64,000 nt of DNA from CAZDCD01 sp964503885 (GTDB lineage: Bacteria > Bacteroidota > Bacteroidia > Bacteroidales > UBA10428), in NCBI GenBank assembly GCA_964503885.1, contig CAZDCD010000018.1, positions 29,202-93,201 of the forward strand, written 5' to 3'. Of this stretch, positions 54,684 to 63,334 are shown piece after piece. Positions within the stretch are counted from its first letter, which is position 1, and every line of letters starts with the position of its first letter. The translations under genes were made by a program, and so were the position numbers. The notes under the pieces are model-generated. The model was not told the origin of the DNA and ran no database searches. It worked only from the letters and a program-made list of their open reading frames with translations.

Positions 54684-55163
54684 TCAATAGACCTTATTCC
54701 GGACCACTTGTCCTTTTTCGGTATAGCATACCCATTCACCTGTTTTACGGTTTCCTGCATATTTTCCTTTTTCCCGCACCTGGCCGTTGGCATACCAGTT
54801 TGTACAGTCACCGTTCATGGTATCGTTCTTAAAAAGAAGTTCAAGTGTCTTGTTTCCGTCCTCGTTCCAGAATACCCATTTGCCGCACATAAGCCCGTCT
54901 TTATAGGATCCCCTCCATTTCAGCTGTCCGCTGGTATAATAGCTGCTTGCTTCACCATCGAGTTTTCCCTGGCTGAAATGCAGCATTTCCTTTATGAGGG
55001 TTGTATCGGTGTTAACTACTTTGCACCTGCCGGTGTATGGATCAATTTCTTGTTCGATGTAAAACAGGTCGTCGCTGATCTCGTTTTCAGTGATAATGAT
55101 TTCTTTTGAGCAGGAGATCGCAAGCATAAGCACGAGCGGAACTATGCCTTGTTTAATATTCAT
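54684..55163 (-). CDS. MORN-repeat lipoprotein (YwqK-like)
   Basis: A protein of 159 residues from the ATG at 55163; the upstream open frame is ignored because a lipoprotein signal starts here (LVLMLAISCSKE, lipidated Cys). The mature part contains MORN-like repeats: YYTSGQLKWRGSYKDGLMCG and WYANGQVREKGKYAGNRKTG, plus EMLHFSQGKLDGEASSYY. These extended beta hairpins occur in YwqK-type proteins of Bacteroidota. Function unknown; a toxin-antitoxin role is not supported by any neighbour. Confidence 0.8.
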   Translation of the reverse strand: MNIKQGIVPLVLMLAISCSKEIIITENEISDDLFYIEQEIDPYTGRCKVVNTDTTLIKEMLHFSQGKLDGEASSYYTSGQLKWRGSYKDGLMCGKWVFWNEDGNKTLELLFKNDTMNGDCTNWYANGQVREKGKYAGNRKTGEWVCYTEKGQVVRNKVY

Positions 55164-55496
55164 TTCTATTGCCTTGAGAACTGGGTGAGCGTATGTATAA
55201 TTTAACGATTTTTTGTGATTTAGGTTTCTACTTAGTTGACAAAAATTGATTTTGCGGCTACCGGCATTGGTCAAAAGGTGCGCGTTTAGCAGTTCTTAGC
55301 CTATTTTCGATGCAACTTTCGGAGCAGCCTCAAGAATGCATTGTCATTGCAAACACGGCGAAAAACCCGGAAAACAAATGCCACATAATGGGTAAAAATT
55401 GGCATCGGATCTCAATAATTAATTTTCGTTATTCGATAATTCGAGTACTGTTTCATGTTAAATAATCAAGGATTATTTTTTATGACTATTTCGATC
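55164..55496. other. Gene-less gap before the polysaccharide operon
   Basis: About 330 AT-rich bases with no gene, terminator or RNA that I recognise. It contains a 17-base motif (55412-55428) found again at 61585-61601, on the other side of the glycosyltransferase cluster. Confidence 0.45.
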
Positions 55497-56837
55497 TCAC
55501 GAATCCCAAATATTTCTTACTTTAGACATAACTATCCGAAATTTTCCTCCTTTTGTGAGCTCAACTCCATCCAGATCGATATCTATTTTCATATCCGCCA
55601 TTAATCCTTTCCTTAATTCTCTTTTAATTTCATCTTTTTCTTCCTGTGTAGGATCTCTCAATTTCGATATTTTTATTATCAGATGATCTATATCTTCCTG
55701 TATTATTTGATATTCATTTACCCATGAATTCCTATACAGGGGTTCAAACCGATTAAAAAAAGCACCATGAATAACACGTCCATCTTTTAAAACAACAAAA
55801 TCTCTAATACGACCATGCAATTCTTTAATTCTTGGAAGCTCTCTTCCGCATTTGCATTTTTCATAAGTAATACTTCCTATATCACCTGTATCATAATGTA
55901 TGAATGGAAATGCATAATTATGCAATGAGGTTGAAATTATTTTCCCAATACCGTTATCATTTGCCGATAAAATTGCAACATAGGCTGATTCACTATTGAT
56001 ATGATACCCGTTATGATACTCACATTCAAATGCGATAATTCCTCCTTCAGGACAACCGTACGAATCAAAGACAGGAACTCCGAATATTTCTTCAATATCT
56101 TTTCTCTGGTTTGGATATAGCATATCTGAAGTAGTATACACAGCTTTCAGTTGTGATTTGTTTTCAATATTTTTCGATTTGGCAAAAGTGGAAAGCAAAT
56201 GCAATGATGAAGAGGCACCATATATAAATAATGCTTTGCTCCTGTTTATTTTATTCCATGCTTTTAAAAGTTCCTGTTCATCCATATGGTAATTTGAGAT
56301 CCAATCGGCATTTTGAAGGTAGAAATACACCGCTCTTTTGAAGTAGCTATGTTTTGGCAATAATGAACCATGCGCATTGATCATAAATTTATTGCCAGGT
56401 TCATAACCCGAGTATATGCTCCAAACCCTTAAATTATTAGCCGCTAAATAACTATGAGACCAATAATCGTTATAAGCAACCAAAGGCTTTCCTGTTGAAC
56501 CACCCGTCTTATGCACTCGTGGCTTATACATATCGAAGTTTTTTGCCTTAAACAGGTCATAATTTTTTCTGATAATCTCTTTTGTTAAAACAGGAAGTGC
56601 TTTGATATCATCCGCTTTTTTTATATCCTCAGGAATAAAATTGTATTTTTTAAACAATTCAACATAATACGGAATGTTTTTCCCGCTGTGTATCAAAAGT
56701 TTTTTAAGGTACTCAAATTGCAGCTGGTCAAGATTTTCTCTTGTAAGCCACTGGCTTTCCTTTATTTTTTTATAAACGCCTAAGGCATTTGTTTTTCTGA
56801 AACAATCTGCTATCCTGTATTTAAATCTTTGAATCAT
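55497..56837 (-). CDS. CapK/PaaK-like adenylate-forming enzyme
   Basis: 446 residues. KTGGSTGKPLVAYNDYWSHS is the nucleotide-binding loop; FGVPVFDSYGCPEGGIIAFE, FIHYDTGDIGSIT and LKELHGR-like IKELHGRIRDFVVL match the phenylacetate-CoA ligase superfamily. In polysaccharide loci these proteins (CapK) are thought to activate or transfer acyl groups; the specific reaction here is unknown. It overlaps the upstream glycosyltransferase by 17 bases, and codon use is AT-rich like the rest of the cluster. Last gene of the operon. Confidence 0.88.
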   Translation of the reverse strand: MIQRFKYRIADCFRKTNALGVYKKIKESQWLTRENLDQLQFEYLKKLLIHSGKNIPYYVELFKKYNFIPEDIKKADDIKALPVLTKEIIRKNYDLFKAKNFDMYKPRVHKTGGSTGKPLVAYNDYWSHSYLAANNLRVWSIYSGYEPGNKFMINAHGSLLPKHSYFKRAVYFYLQNADWISNYHMDEQELLKAWNKINRSKALFIYGASSSLHLLSTFAKSKNIENKSQLKAVYTTSDMLYPNQRKDIEEIFGVPVFDSYGCPEGGIIAFECEYHNGYHINSESAYVAILSANDNGIGKIISTSLHNYAFPFIHYDTGDIGSITYEKCKCGRELPRIKELHGRIRDFVVLKDGRVIHGAFFNRFEPLYRNSWVNEYQIIQEDIDHLIIKISKLRDPTQEEKDEIKRELRKGLMADMKIDIDLDGVELTKGGKFRIVMSKVRNIWDS

Positions 56838-58005
56838 TATTCAAATATTTTTCAATAATGGGTACAATAGTTGACCACGAGTCATTTTTAACTTTGTCAA
56901 TACCTTTTGATATTCTAACGGTATTGTCAAGATTAATTGCATTATCCAGAGCTTCCAGAAATTGTTCTTTATTATCAGCTAAATATATAATATCGGAATA
57001 ATACTTAACAATTTCTTCAATAACCGTGCTTACTACAGGTTTACCAAGTGACAAATATTCTTTTAATTTTAAAGGGGAACAGTTTTTAATCCATTCTCTT
57101 CTAATCCAAAACATGATGGCCACATCGAAAAATGAACCATAGACCGGAATTTCCGAATATGATTTTTTTCCAAGGAAAAAAACATTTTTATATCTTTCAA
57201 GACCTGTATCCGGTATGTCTTTTCTTCCGATGAATACAAAATTATAGTTGGGCCGGTTATCTGCACAATATTTAATGATCTCCCAGTCGTTTGAATCGGT
57301 CAAGGTGCCATAATAGCCTATAACAGGGCTTTGTATATTCTGAAGATCTTCAGGTTTTCCCAAATTATTTGTATTATTAAATAGCTTAAAGTCAACCTGG
57401 TGGGGGTAATAGATAACCTCATTGCTGGTTTTTTTCTTTAATTCATCATAAATTAATTGCGAAGCACATATTATCAGGTTGGCATTGGTATAAATCTTTT
57501 TATCCAAAGTTTCAATAAAATCACGGGTTTTTTGAGTAAATTCTCTAAATGCCGAATATTTATCAGAATAGTAATAGAATGAAAATTTATGCCTGATTAT
57601 ATCTAATGTATTGGCAAAAATCGGACTTGTATAAAATAATATAGGGTTTTTTATTCTAAGTGCAATGAAGATTATTTTTATCTGGACTTTAGATAATTGG
57701 GTGTTTACTTTTTGAATAAAATTCTTTTTAAACGAGGGAAATATCAGTAAAGTGGTCACATAAAAATTATCATCAATTTTCTTAAAAGGTTTTAAAAGCG
57801 TATTTATCTTTCTAAAGATTTTTTTCCGGAATCCCTTTTTTTTCATTGATGGTATCCTCGAACCAATCGGATTTACCCATAAGATTTTATAGGTCTGGCT
57901 TAAAGCCCTTGAGAGATGTAAACGGGAATGAGGATTGCTTTGCCAATAATCATCAGCTGAAAAATGAATTATCCATTCCGTCTTAGACCCAGCTAAATTT
58001 TTCAT
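56821..58005 (-). CDS. Glycosyltransferase (GT-B, family 1/4-like)
   Basis: 394 residues. A GT-B layout: N-terminal domain with IIHFSADDYWQSNPHSRLHL, and C-terminal nucleotide-sugar domain with VIGYYGTLTDSNDWEIIKYC, FVFIGRKDIPDTGLE, FLGKKSYSEIPVY and SPLKLKEYLSLGKPVVST, whose Glu is the usual catalytic/phosphate-contact residue. Donor and acceptor unknown. Its gene overlaps both neighbours (17 and 23 bases). Confidence 0.85.
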   Translation of the reverse strand: MKNLAGSKTEWIIHFSADDYWQSNPHSRLHLSRALSQTYKILWVNPIGSRIPSMKKKGFRKKIFRKINTLLKPFKKIDDNFYVTTLLIFPSFKKNFIQKVNTQLSKVQIKIIFIALRIKNPILFYTSPIFANTLDIIRHKFSFYYYSDKYSAFREFTQKTRDFIETLDKKIYTNANLIICASQLIYDELKKKTSNEVIYYPHQVDFKLFNNTNNLGKPEDLQNIQSPVIGYYGTLTDSNDWEIIKYCADNRPNYNFVFIGRKDIPDTGLERYKNVFFLGKKSYSEIPVYGSFFDVAIMFWIRREWIKNCSPLKLKEYLSLGKPVVSTVIEEIVKYYSDIIYLADNKEQFLEALDNAINLDNTVRISKGIDKVKNDSWSTIVPIIEKYLNNDSKI

Positions 58006-58786
58006 AAATATTTTTAAGTGTGGAAAAGGAATAATCCTGTTGTTTTATCCATTTAAGGTAATCTTCTACTAATATAATTTTTTCTTCCGAATTGTGATAC
58101 CTGTGATGAAGCAATATTCCAATTGTCCTGTATTTTGAATATTTCTTTGTTTCTTCAATCAAATATTCAAGTGAGTAGAGTTCAGCATCAGTTTCTTCGT
58201 TATGGTACTTTTTAATGAAAGATACATTCATATCAATTTCAAACAAATTCGTATTGGGATGATATTGTAAATTCCATGAAATTCGCTTTCCAAACATCTT
58301 GCCTTGCCCTAATAAATGTCCCATGAAATAAAACAGTTGTCTGGATAGTTTCCTGTTATAGTGAGAACTGAACACTTTAAAATGGCAATCATTCAATGCC
58401 TTAATAAAGCTGTTATTATAGGGGCCATATGGCAGGGTAAATGCAGAAAACCAATTATCATTAAAGTACTTGTTCAGCAATGTGATACCTTTTTTCAAAT
58501 CGGTATATTGTTCCTCATAGGTTCTATCGCCACCAAATTCCCCTTTTCTGCCTTTTACGATTACTTTTGGTTGATGATCATACCCGTGCTGTATAATTTC
58601 GATAAGAGAAGGATATTGTTTCTTCAAATCTGTTAACCAATCGATTACTTCCGGAGTAATATTTGCAGGTTCTACTGCATGGATTATAGGTATTTCATAT
58701 TTAATAAACAACTTCGTTAAATCCACCAGTGATTTATCCAGTGTATCGCGAACATCATCATTTCTAAAAAATACAACATTTTTCAT
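57983..58786 (-). CDS. NodB-like polysaccharide deacetylase, copy 1
   Basis: 267 residues. VVFFRNDDVRDTLDKSL carries the Asp pair of the NodB domain, IIHAVEPANI and EIIQHGYDHQP give the metal-binding His residues, and WFSAFTLPYGPYNNSFI matches the FxPPxG-like motif 3. It probably de-N-acetylates a sugar in the polymer or a lipid-linked intermediate. Close homologue of the next gene upstream. Confidence 0.83.
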   Translation of the reverse strand: MKNVVFFRNDDVRDTLDKSLVDLTKLFIKYEIPIIHAVEPANITPEVIDWLTDLKKQYPSLIEIIQHGYDHQPKVIVKGRKGEFGGDRTYEEQYTDLKKGITLLNKYFNDNWFSAFTLPYGPYNNSFIKALNDCHFKVFSSHYNRKLSRQLFYFMGHLLGQGKMFGKRISWNLQYHPNTNLFEIDMNVSFIKKYHNEETDAELYSLEYLIEETKKYSKYRTIGILLHHRYHNSEEKIILVEDYLKWIKQQDYSFSTLKNIYEKFSWV

Positions 58787-58819
58787 TTAACTAATTTTTA
58801 AACATTTAAGTAAACAGGT

Positions 58820-59617
58820 TTATTTTGAAAATTTCCTGTAAATATTTTCAAACGTTGAGACATTATATTTTTGTTTCATGATCCAATTAAGATAGTCTTC
58901 AACCAGTTTAATCTTTTCTCCGGTATTATGGTATCTGTGATGAAGCAATATTCCAATTGTTTTGTAAGCTGAATATTTTTTTGTTTCATTTATCATAAAA
59001 TCCAAAGAGTTCATTACACAGCTCACCCCGGCATCAATATATTTCCTTATGAAGCTTATATTCACATCAATAACAAACAGGTTCGTTTTGGGATAATTCT
59101 TTAGATTCCAGGAAACCCTGTGCCCCCATAATAACCCTTTATTTAGAACATGACCAGCAAGATAAAATACTCTTTTAACCCGATTTCTATCAAAATTGGT
59201 GCTTAAAACCTTAAAATTGCAATCATTTAAGGCAGTTATTGCTGCCCTGTTAAACGGGCTATAAGGAAATGTGAATGCAGAGAACCATTGATCTCCAAAA
59301 TAGTTATCCATTAATTCTTTTCCTTTTTTCAATTCCATAAATTGTTCTTCATATGTTCTCTCTCCTCCAAATTCTCCTCTTTGCATGATGTTTTTAATTT
59401 TATGATCATATCCATGTTGTATTATTTCGATTAATCCTGGATTTTTTTGTTTCAGGTCTAATAACCACTGGACTACTTTTTGCGAAACGTTTGCCGGCTC
59501 AATGGCATGAGAAACAGGAACCCTGTACTTAATGAAAATATCGGTTAGTTCCTGTAATGCAAGGTCCAAATCTTTGCGAACATCATCATTCCTAAAAAAA
59601 ACATAGCTAGAATTCAT
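58820..59617 (-). CDS. NodB-like polysaccharide deacetylase, copy 2
   Basis: 265 residues, same layout as copy 1 (YVFFRNDDVRKDLDLAL, VSHAIEPANV, EIIQHGYDHKI, WFSAFTFPYSPFNRAAI), and similar to it along the full length, including the end (RTIGILLHHRYHN / KTIGILLHHRYHN). The two are tandem duplicates, 33 bases apart. It overlaps the upstream glycosyltransferase by 11 bases. Confidence 0.83.
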   Translation of the reverse strand: MNSSYVFFRNDDVRKDLDLALQELTDIFIKYRVPVSHAIEPANVSQKVVQWLLDLKQKNPGLIEIIQHGYDHKIKNIMQRGEFGGERTYEEQFMELKKGKELMDNYFGDQWFSAFTFPYSPFNRAAITALNDCNFKVLSTNFDRNRVKRVFYLAGHVLNKGLLWGHRVSWNLKNYPKTNLFVIDVNISFIRKYIDAGVSCVMNSLDFMINETKKYSAYKTIGILLHHRYHNTGEKIKLVEDYLNWIMKQKYNVSTFENIYRKFSK

Positions 59618-60809
59618 TATGCAATGAGTTATACAAATTATCTATTTTTTCAACTTTTGATTTCCAAGTATAATGTTTTTTTATAACCTCGTATCCTTTT
59701 ATGATGTAATTGCATCTTTTATTTTTATTCTCAATAATTTCTTTCAGGCATTGAACAATACTTGTGCTGTCTTTTGGTTTTACCAGGTAAATACAATTGC
59801 CATATCGATTTATATCCTCACATCCCTGTCCTTTAACACCAACCACTGAACATCCTTTTGATAAAGCTTCAAGATAAACCATTCCAAAAGCCTCGTTATA
59901 GCTTGGCAAAATAAAAATATCATTTTCTATTAAGAGTTTCATTACTTCTGTATTATCCAACCTGCCGGTAAGAGTCACACGGCTGTTTAAATTATAGCCA
60001 TTTATTTGATTCACTATCGATGTTCTCATCGGGCCGTCACCAACAATAGTATAATGAAAATTAATTTCATCTTTTACTGAATTTAATGCCTCAACTACAT
60101 ATTGAATACCTTTGATTTTTATGAGATTCCCGACTGAGATAATTTTTACAGGATCGCTCAGTTCAACGTTATTTCTTGCAACGCTTCCATCAATGCCAAA
60201 TTCAATAACAGATACATTTTCTTTAATATTAAATAATTCACTTAACAATAATCTGGTTTTATTACTGTTACAAAAAAAATGGGATGCATTTTCAAAGACC
60301 AATGTTATATCATCTTGCTCCTTTTTGGTAAGTTCCCTATATTGTTGAACTTCAAAGCCATGAATATGCATTATATAAGGTATCTTATACTTTTTGGATA
60401 CTTTATATGCCATATATCCATCAGGATTAACACGATGAATATGAATTAAATCAATTCGATTTTCTCTTATGAAGTTAATTATACCCTTTTTAGTCTGTAG
60501 CCAGCATAGTTGTGAATTATACCCTGTAAGCTTTGAAATCCCAAATATTGGAAAAAATAATTTTTGCTTTTGCAGTAAATTCGGAACCTGATAATAATAA
60601 TTTTTGTTACAAATAAATTTGGTGTAATTCTTTATGTTAAGTTTTTTCCTCTTCAGATAGTCTTTGTTTATGATTTTACTAGGTATAATGACAAAAAAGT
60701 CATTTTCAGAATATTTAAGTTGATTCGCCACAATATTCTTTATAAATATTCCTGAGTGAGGGTTTATAATATTCGGCCACTGGTATGTAATATGAAGTAT
60801 ATTCATCAT
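59607..60809 (-). CDS. Glycosyltransferase family 4 (GT-B)
   Basis: About 400 residues from the ATG pair at 60809/60806 (MNILHITYQWPNIINPHSGI, the typical GT4 start with its Gly near the donor site); an upstream ATG is in frame but unlikely. C-terminal motifs: IISVGNLIKIKGIQYVVEAL, YTIVGDGPMRTSIVNQI, LTGRLDNTEVMKLL and FILPSYNEAFGMVYLEALSK (EX7E). It adds a sugar to a lipid- or polymer-linked acceptor. First gene of the minus-strand polysaccharide operon. Confidence 0.88.
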   Translation of the reverse strand: MMNILHITYQWPNIINPHSGIFIKNIVANQLKYSENDFFVIIPSKIINKDYLKRKKLNIKNYTKFICNKNYYYQVPNLLQKQKLFFPIFGISKLTGYNSQLCWLQTKKGIINFIRENRIDLIHIHRVNPDGYMAYKVSKKYKIPYIMHIHGFEVQQYRELTKKEQDDITLVFENASHFFCNSNKTRLLLSELFNIKENVSVIEFGIDGSVARNNVELSDPVKIISVGNLIKIKGIQYVVEALNSVKDEINFHYTIVGDGPMRTSIVNQINGYNLNSRVTLTGRLDNTEVMKLLIENDIFILPSYNEAFGMVYLEALSKGCSVVGVKGQGCEDINRYGNCIYLVKPKDSTSIVQCLKEIIENKNKRCNYIIKGYEVIKKHYTWKSKVEKIDNLYNSLHNEF

Positions 60810-60822
60810 GTTTTTGTGTTGG

Positions 60823-60972
60823 TTATTGTCTGTTTTCTGTACGATATATCCCTGCAATATTTCCGGCTATAAAAGCATAAGATGATACATCCATAACTCG
60901 TTGAATAACAGGCATATTGGTTATATCAACCTTATGATCCTTAACTGACAATATGATTTCCCGTTGCATCAT
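60823..60972 (-). CDS. Short ORF before the GT4 gene, possible remnant
   Basis: 49 codons from an ATG pair at 60967-60972. The frame stays open upstream of the ATG to 61023 (ISGTLNYLNSVMMQREIILS), so it may be the end of a larger broken gene. It is 13 bases before the GT4 start. I do not recognise it; coding is doubtful. Confidence 0.25.
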   Translation of the reverse strand: MMQREIILSVKDHKVDITNMPVIQRVMDVSSYAFIAGNIAGIYRTENRQ

Positions 60973-61440
60973 TACACTGTTTAAATAGTTTAAGGTACCC
61001 GAGATTTTTAACCTATCCCGGAGTTATTAAAAATTCCAATAAAACCACACCTGCTTATGTTGGCCGGTTTTTCAATGTATTCATTTTTACCGGATTTTTA
61101 AAAGATATTTTTTATACGTATTTAACATATTATTCGTTTCCAGCAGAACTTTATAGGAATACCAGGACTATTCCCTTAAGTTACAGTGCGTGGATAAAAA
61201 TACAGAAATAAAATTTTTCGAACAGCCAATTTTACAGCAAATTTTAAGGTTTATCGGTAGCGAGTTTTTAGATTTTAATTTTAAGTTGTTTGTCTGGCAA
61301 TACCTGAATGACAATGACTATTTTATATGGTAGTGCCGGATCCCGTAATCCGTTGGTCACATTCCTGTGGAAGCTGGAAATTGGGGTCCCAGGGCATGTC
61401 TTTAGTGAATGAAGAGCAATGGCAGTTTCGCCTTCACCCA

Positions 61441-61458
61441 ACCTGTCTTACGACAGGT
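61441..61458. repeat. Short perfect palindrome
   Basis: ACCTGTC and GACAGGT flank TTAC. It may belong to an intergenic repeat family; only one copy is seen in this window. Confidence 0.5.
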
Positions 61459-61584
61459 AAAGCTTCGGTGAACTGAGAGCAGTGACATGAGCAGTTTTAT
61501 TTTGGCAAGCCTTGAGTAATTTATAATAAAGGGAATTCTGGTTTTTTACACATGTTAATTACGTTCAAAAAATAGTATCGATTT

Positions 61585-61601
61585 TCAATAATTAATTATC
61601 G
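61585..61601. repeat. Second copy of a 17-base motif flanking the polysaccharide cluster
   Basis: TCAATAATTAATTATCG here and TCAATAATTAATTTTCG at 55412-55428 agree at 16 of 17 positions, in direct orientation. AT-rich, so chance is possible. Confidence 0.35.
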
Positions 61602-61702
61602 AATTGTGAAAATAATCCACTAAAAAACGTAACGTATTTCAGAACCTGATCAATTCAACGTTTAAAACCTGGGAAAGCGATAGAAAAGCCGCCTGTTTCT
61701 AG

Positions 61703-61720
61703 CCCAGGGCGAAGCCTGGG
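61703..61720. repeat. GC-rich hairpin in AT-rich DNA
   Basis: CCCAGG and CCTGGG flank GCGAAG. It stands out from its AT-rich surroundings and resembles small intergenic repeat units. Confidence 0.5.
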
Positions 61721-61743
61721 GTTATGAATCCACAACAAAACCA

Positions 61744-61790
61744 CGCGTCATCCGCGATGATCATTCAGTGCAACGGCAATCCATGACGCG
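61744..61790. repeat. Inverted repeat with 8-bp arms
   Basis: CGCGTCAT (61744-61751) and ATGACGCG (61783-61790) are perfect arms around 31 bases that include GATGATCATT. Could be the ends of a small palindromic element. Confidence 0.5.
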
Positions 61791-62181
61791 CAATCGGGAT
61801 AGCATTGTTAATTTATGATTTCCTATCCGTTCTTTCCTTAGATGAAAGCAAGGGGCAAGATATTGCCAGAAAAGAGAATTTGATTATATTTATGTTGTAG
61901 TTGATAAAAAATCAACTGGCTTTTTAAAATATAGTACTTATCCGCGCTATTTCTTCAACAAATAACTATCGAAAATGAATGGAGAGATAGGCAGGATAAC
62001 CATGATAACCAAAAATAGAAAAAACAATGGTGCAATCGTCCTGCCTTCGTGATAAACTCCGACAGGTAAGTACATCAGGCAGATCCGATGATAAATTACA
62101 TACGCTATAAATAACAATAAGCACAATTATGTTTATGGGATTGTTGGTAGTCATGCAAGAAAACCGGCAGCACAATAGATT

Positions 62182-62592
62182 ATGAGTGAAAATTATTTTG
62201 TAGATACGACTAAATTCTCGATTGATAAATTCCGAAATATCTTAAAAACCAAAGATATTTTGCCAGGTCGGATTGTGCTCAAGGATAATATTGATGAACG
62301 ATTTGATATGTTAAAATCTAAAGCGATATATTCACTTAAAAATTTGCTTGAGACACTTAAAACAAAACCCAAAATTGACAGATTTTCAAAGGATTCCGGA
62401 TTAACCGTAGATTACTTAATGATTTTGAGACGTGAGGCAAATAGCTATATATCAGTTCCAGTGAGATTCGCGGCTCACTTCGCTCGCAGGCGCCTAAACT
62501 GGAAACTGATGAGCGCTGAATCCGGCAACTACACATATGCCAAACTTTTGGCAGTAATATTGCCACAACATAATTGTTCAACCTTTAAATAA
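62182..62592 (+). CDS. Hypothetical protein with a palindromic insertion near its C-terminus
   Basis: 136 codons. The N-terminal 95 residues are helical and ordinary (FRNILKTKDILPGRIVLKDN; FSKDSGLTVDYLMILRREAN) and loosely recall helix-hairpin-helix DUF4332-type proteins. Residues about 92-108 (VRFAAHFARRRLNWK) come from a GC-rich palindromic unit at 62453-62508 that keeps the frame open but is foreign in composition, so the original C-terminus is probably lost or altered. Twelve bases after the stop the next gene begins behind an AAGGAG site. Function unknown. Confidence 0.5.
   Translation: MSENYFVDTTKFSIDKFRNILKTKDILPGRIVLKDNIDERFDMLKSKAIYSLKNLLETLKTKPKIDRFSKDSGLTVDYLMILRREANSYISVPVRFAAHFARRRLNWKLMSAESGNYTYAKLLAVILPQHNCSTFK
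62453..62508. repeat. Palindromic unit inserted in a coding sequence
   Basis: CAGTTCCAGT (62453-62462) and ACTGGAAACTG (62498-62508) are inverted repeats with one extra A, enclosing about 35 GC-rich bases (GCGGCTCACTTCGCTCGC core). The composition contrasts strongly with the AT-rich gene around it. Confidence 0.55.
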
Positions 62593-62604
62593 GGAGAAAT
62601 TAAA

Positions 62605-63309
62605 ATGAAAACAAAATTAACATTTCTTGCAGTTTTAATATCTATTGCAAGTGTAAAGGCTCAGACCGAAAATAATAAGCATTTTGAAATAAGTGCATCA
62701 GTAAATTTTTGGACACCTACATCCTTACATATTAAAACTTCTAATAGCGTTACACAATATGCTTATCCTAATGGTACTTATTCTTCAACGGGAGCTTTGA
62801 GTGGATTTGGAACTTCGTTTGCCCCCGGACTTAATGTGAAATATTACTTTAATAGCAAAATAGGCATATCATTGGGGTTCTATTTGGTTCATATGGATAA
62901 TGAATTATATGTACAAAAGACAGATTCAACTTTTTCCAGCTATGAGAATATTGCAGACATATTCAATTTTACTTTGGGAATAACGGGGAAATTATTGACT
63001 TCTGAATCATTTCAATTATTTTATGAAACAGGTATTAATTTTATTCCGGGTTATGGTTTAGAATTGCAGTATAGCGATGAAAGTTCAGACCCACCGGATA
63101 TGAATGCAGAAGGACCGGCATTAGGAGTTTATTGTAAAACGGGTGTAAATATTAGGATTGTGAAATCACTCTACTTTAAAACAGCTCTGATGTACAGTTA
63201 TATTCCAACAGAGATTGAATACGCCAACGGCGAAGCAAGTGTAAAAATGAATGAAAAAACTAACTTAGGCGGTATTGGTTTAGAAACAGGCTTATCATTT
63301 AACTTTTAA
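62605..63309 (+). CDS. Outer-membrane beta-barrel protein
   Basis: 234 residues with a signal peptide (KLTFLAVLISIASVKAQ). Alternating aromatic beta strands (FEISASVNFWTPTSLHIKTS, GLNVKYYFNSKIGISLGFYL, FYETGINFIPGYGLELQYS) end with IGLETGLSFNF, a C-terminal Phe typical of outer-membrane barrels. It is read from an AAGGAG site nine bases upstream, unlike most genes in this window. It is probably co-transcribed with the next gene. Confidence 0.78.
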   Translation: MKTKLTFLAVLISIASVKAQTENNKHFEISASVNFWTPTSLHIKTSNSVTQYAYPNGTYSSTGALSGFGTSFAPGLNVKYYFNSKIGISLGFYLVHMDNELYVQKTDSTFSSYENIADIFNFTLGITGKLLTSESFQLFYETGINFIPGYGLELQYSDESSDPPDMNAEGPALGVYCKTGVNIRIVKSLYFKTALMYSYIPTEIEYANGEASVKMNEKTNLGGIGLETGLSFNF

Positions 63310-63334
63310 TAAATTTAAAATAAGGAGTATTGGC

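Larger units (their letters stand above)
60973..62181. other. Gene-less AT-rich region of 1.2 kb with palindromes
   Basis: No open frame above 70 codons looks real on either strand. It contains the hairpins at 61441 and 61703, the inverted repeat at 61744-61790 and the second copy of a 17-base motif at 61585. The part at 61855-61905 reads as a possible degraded coding segment (QDIARKENLIIFM then stop), too short to assign. It probably marks a recombination or insertion boundary. Confidence 0.5.

Noticed and set aside
61966..62175. 69-codon minus-strand ORF in the gene-less region
   Set aside because: Ser/Leu/Arg-rich, no recognisable motif, and antisense to the leader of the hypothetical gene; not supported.
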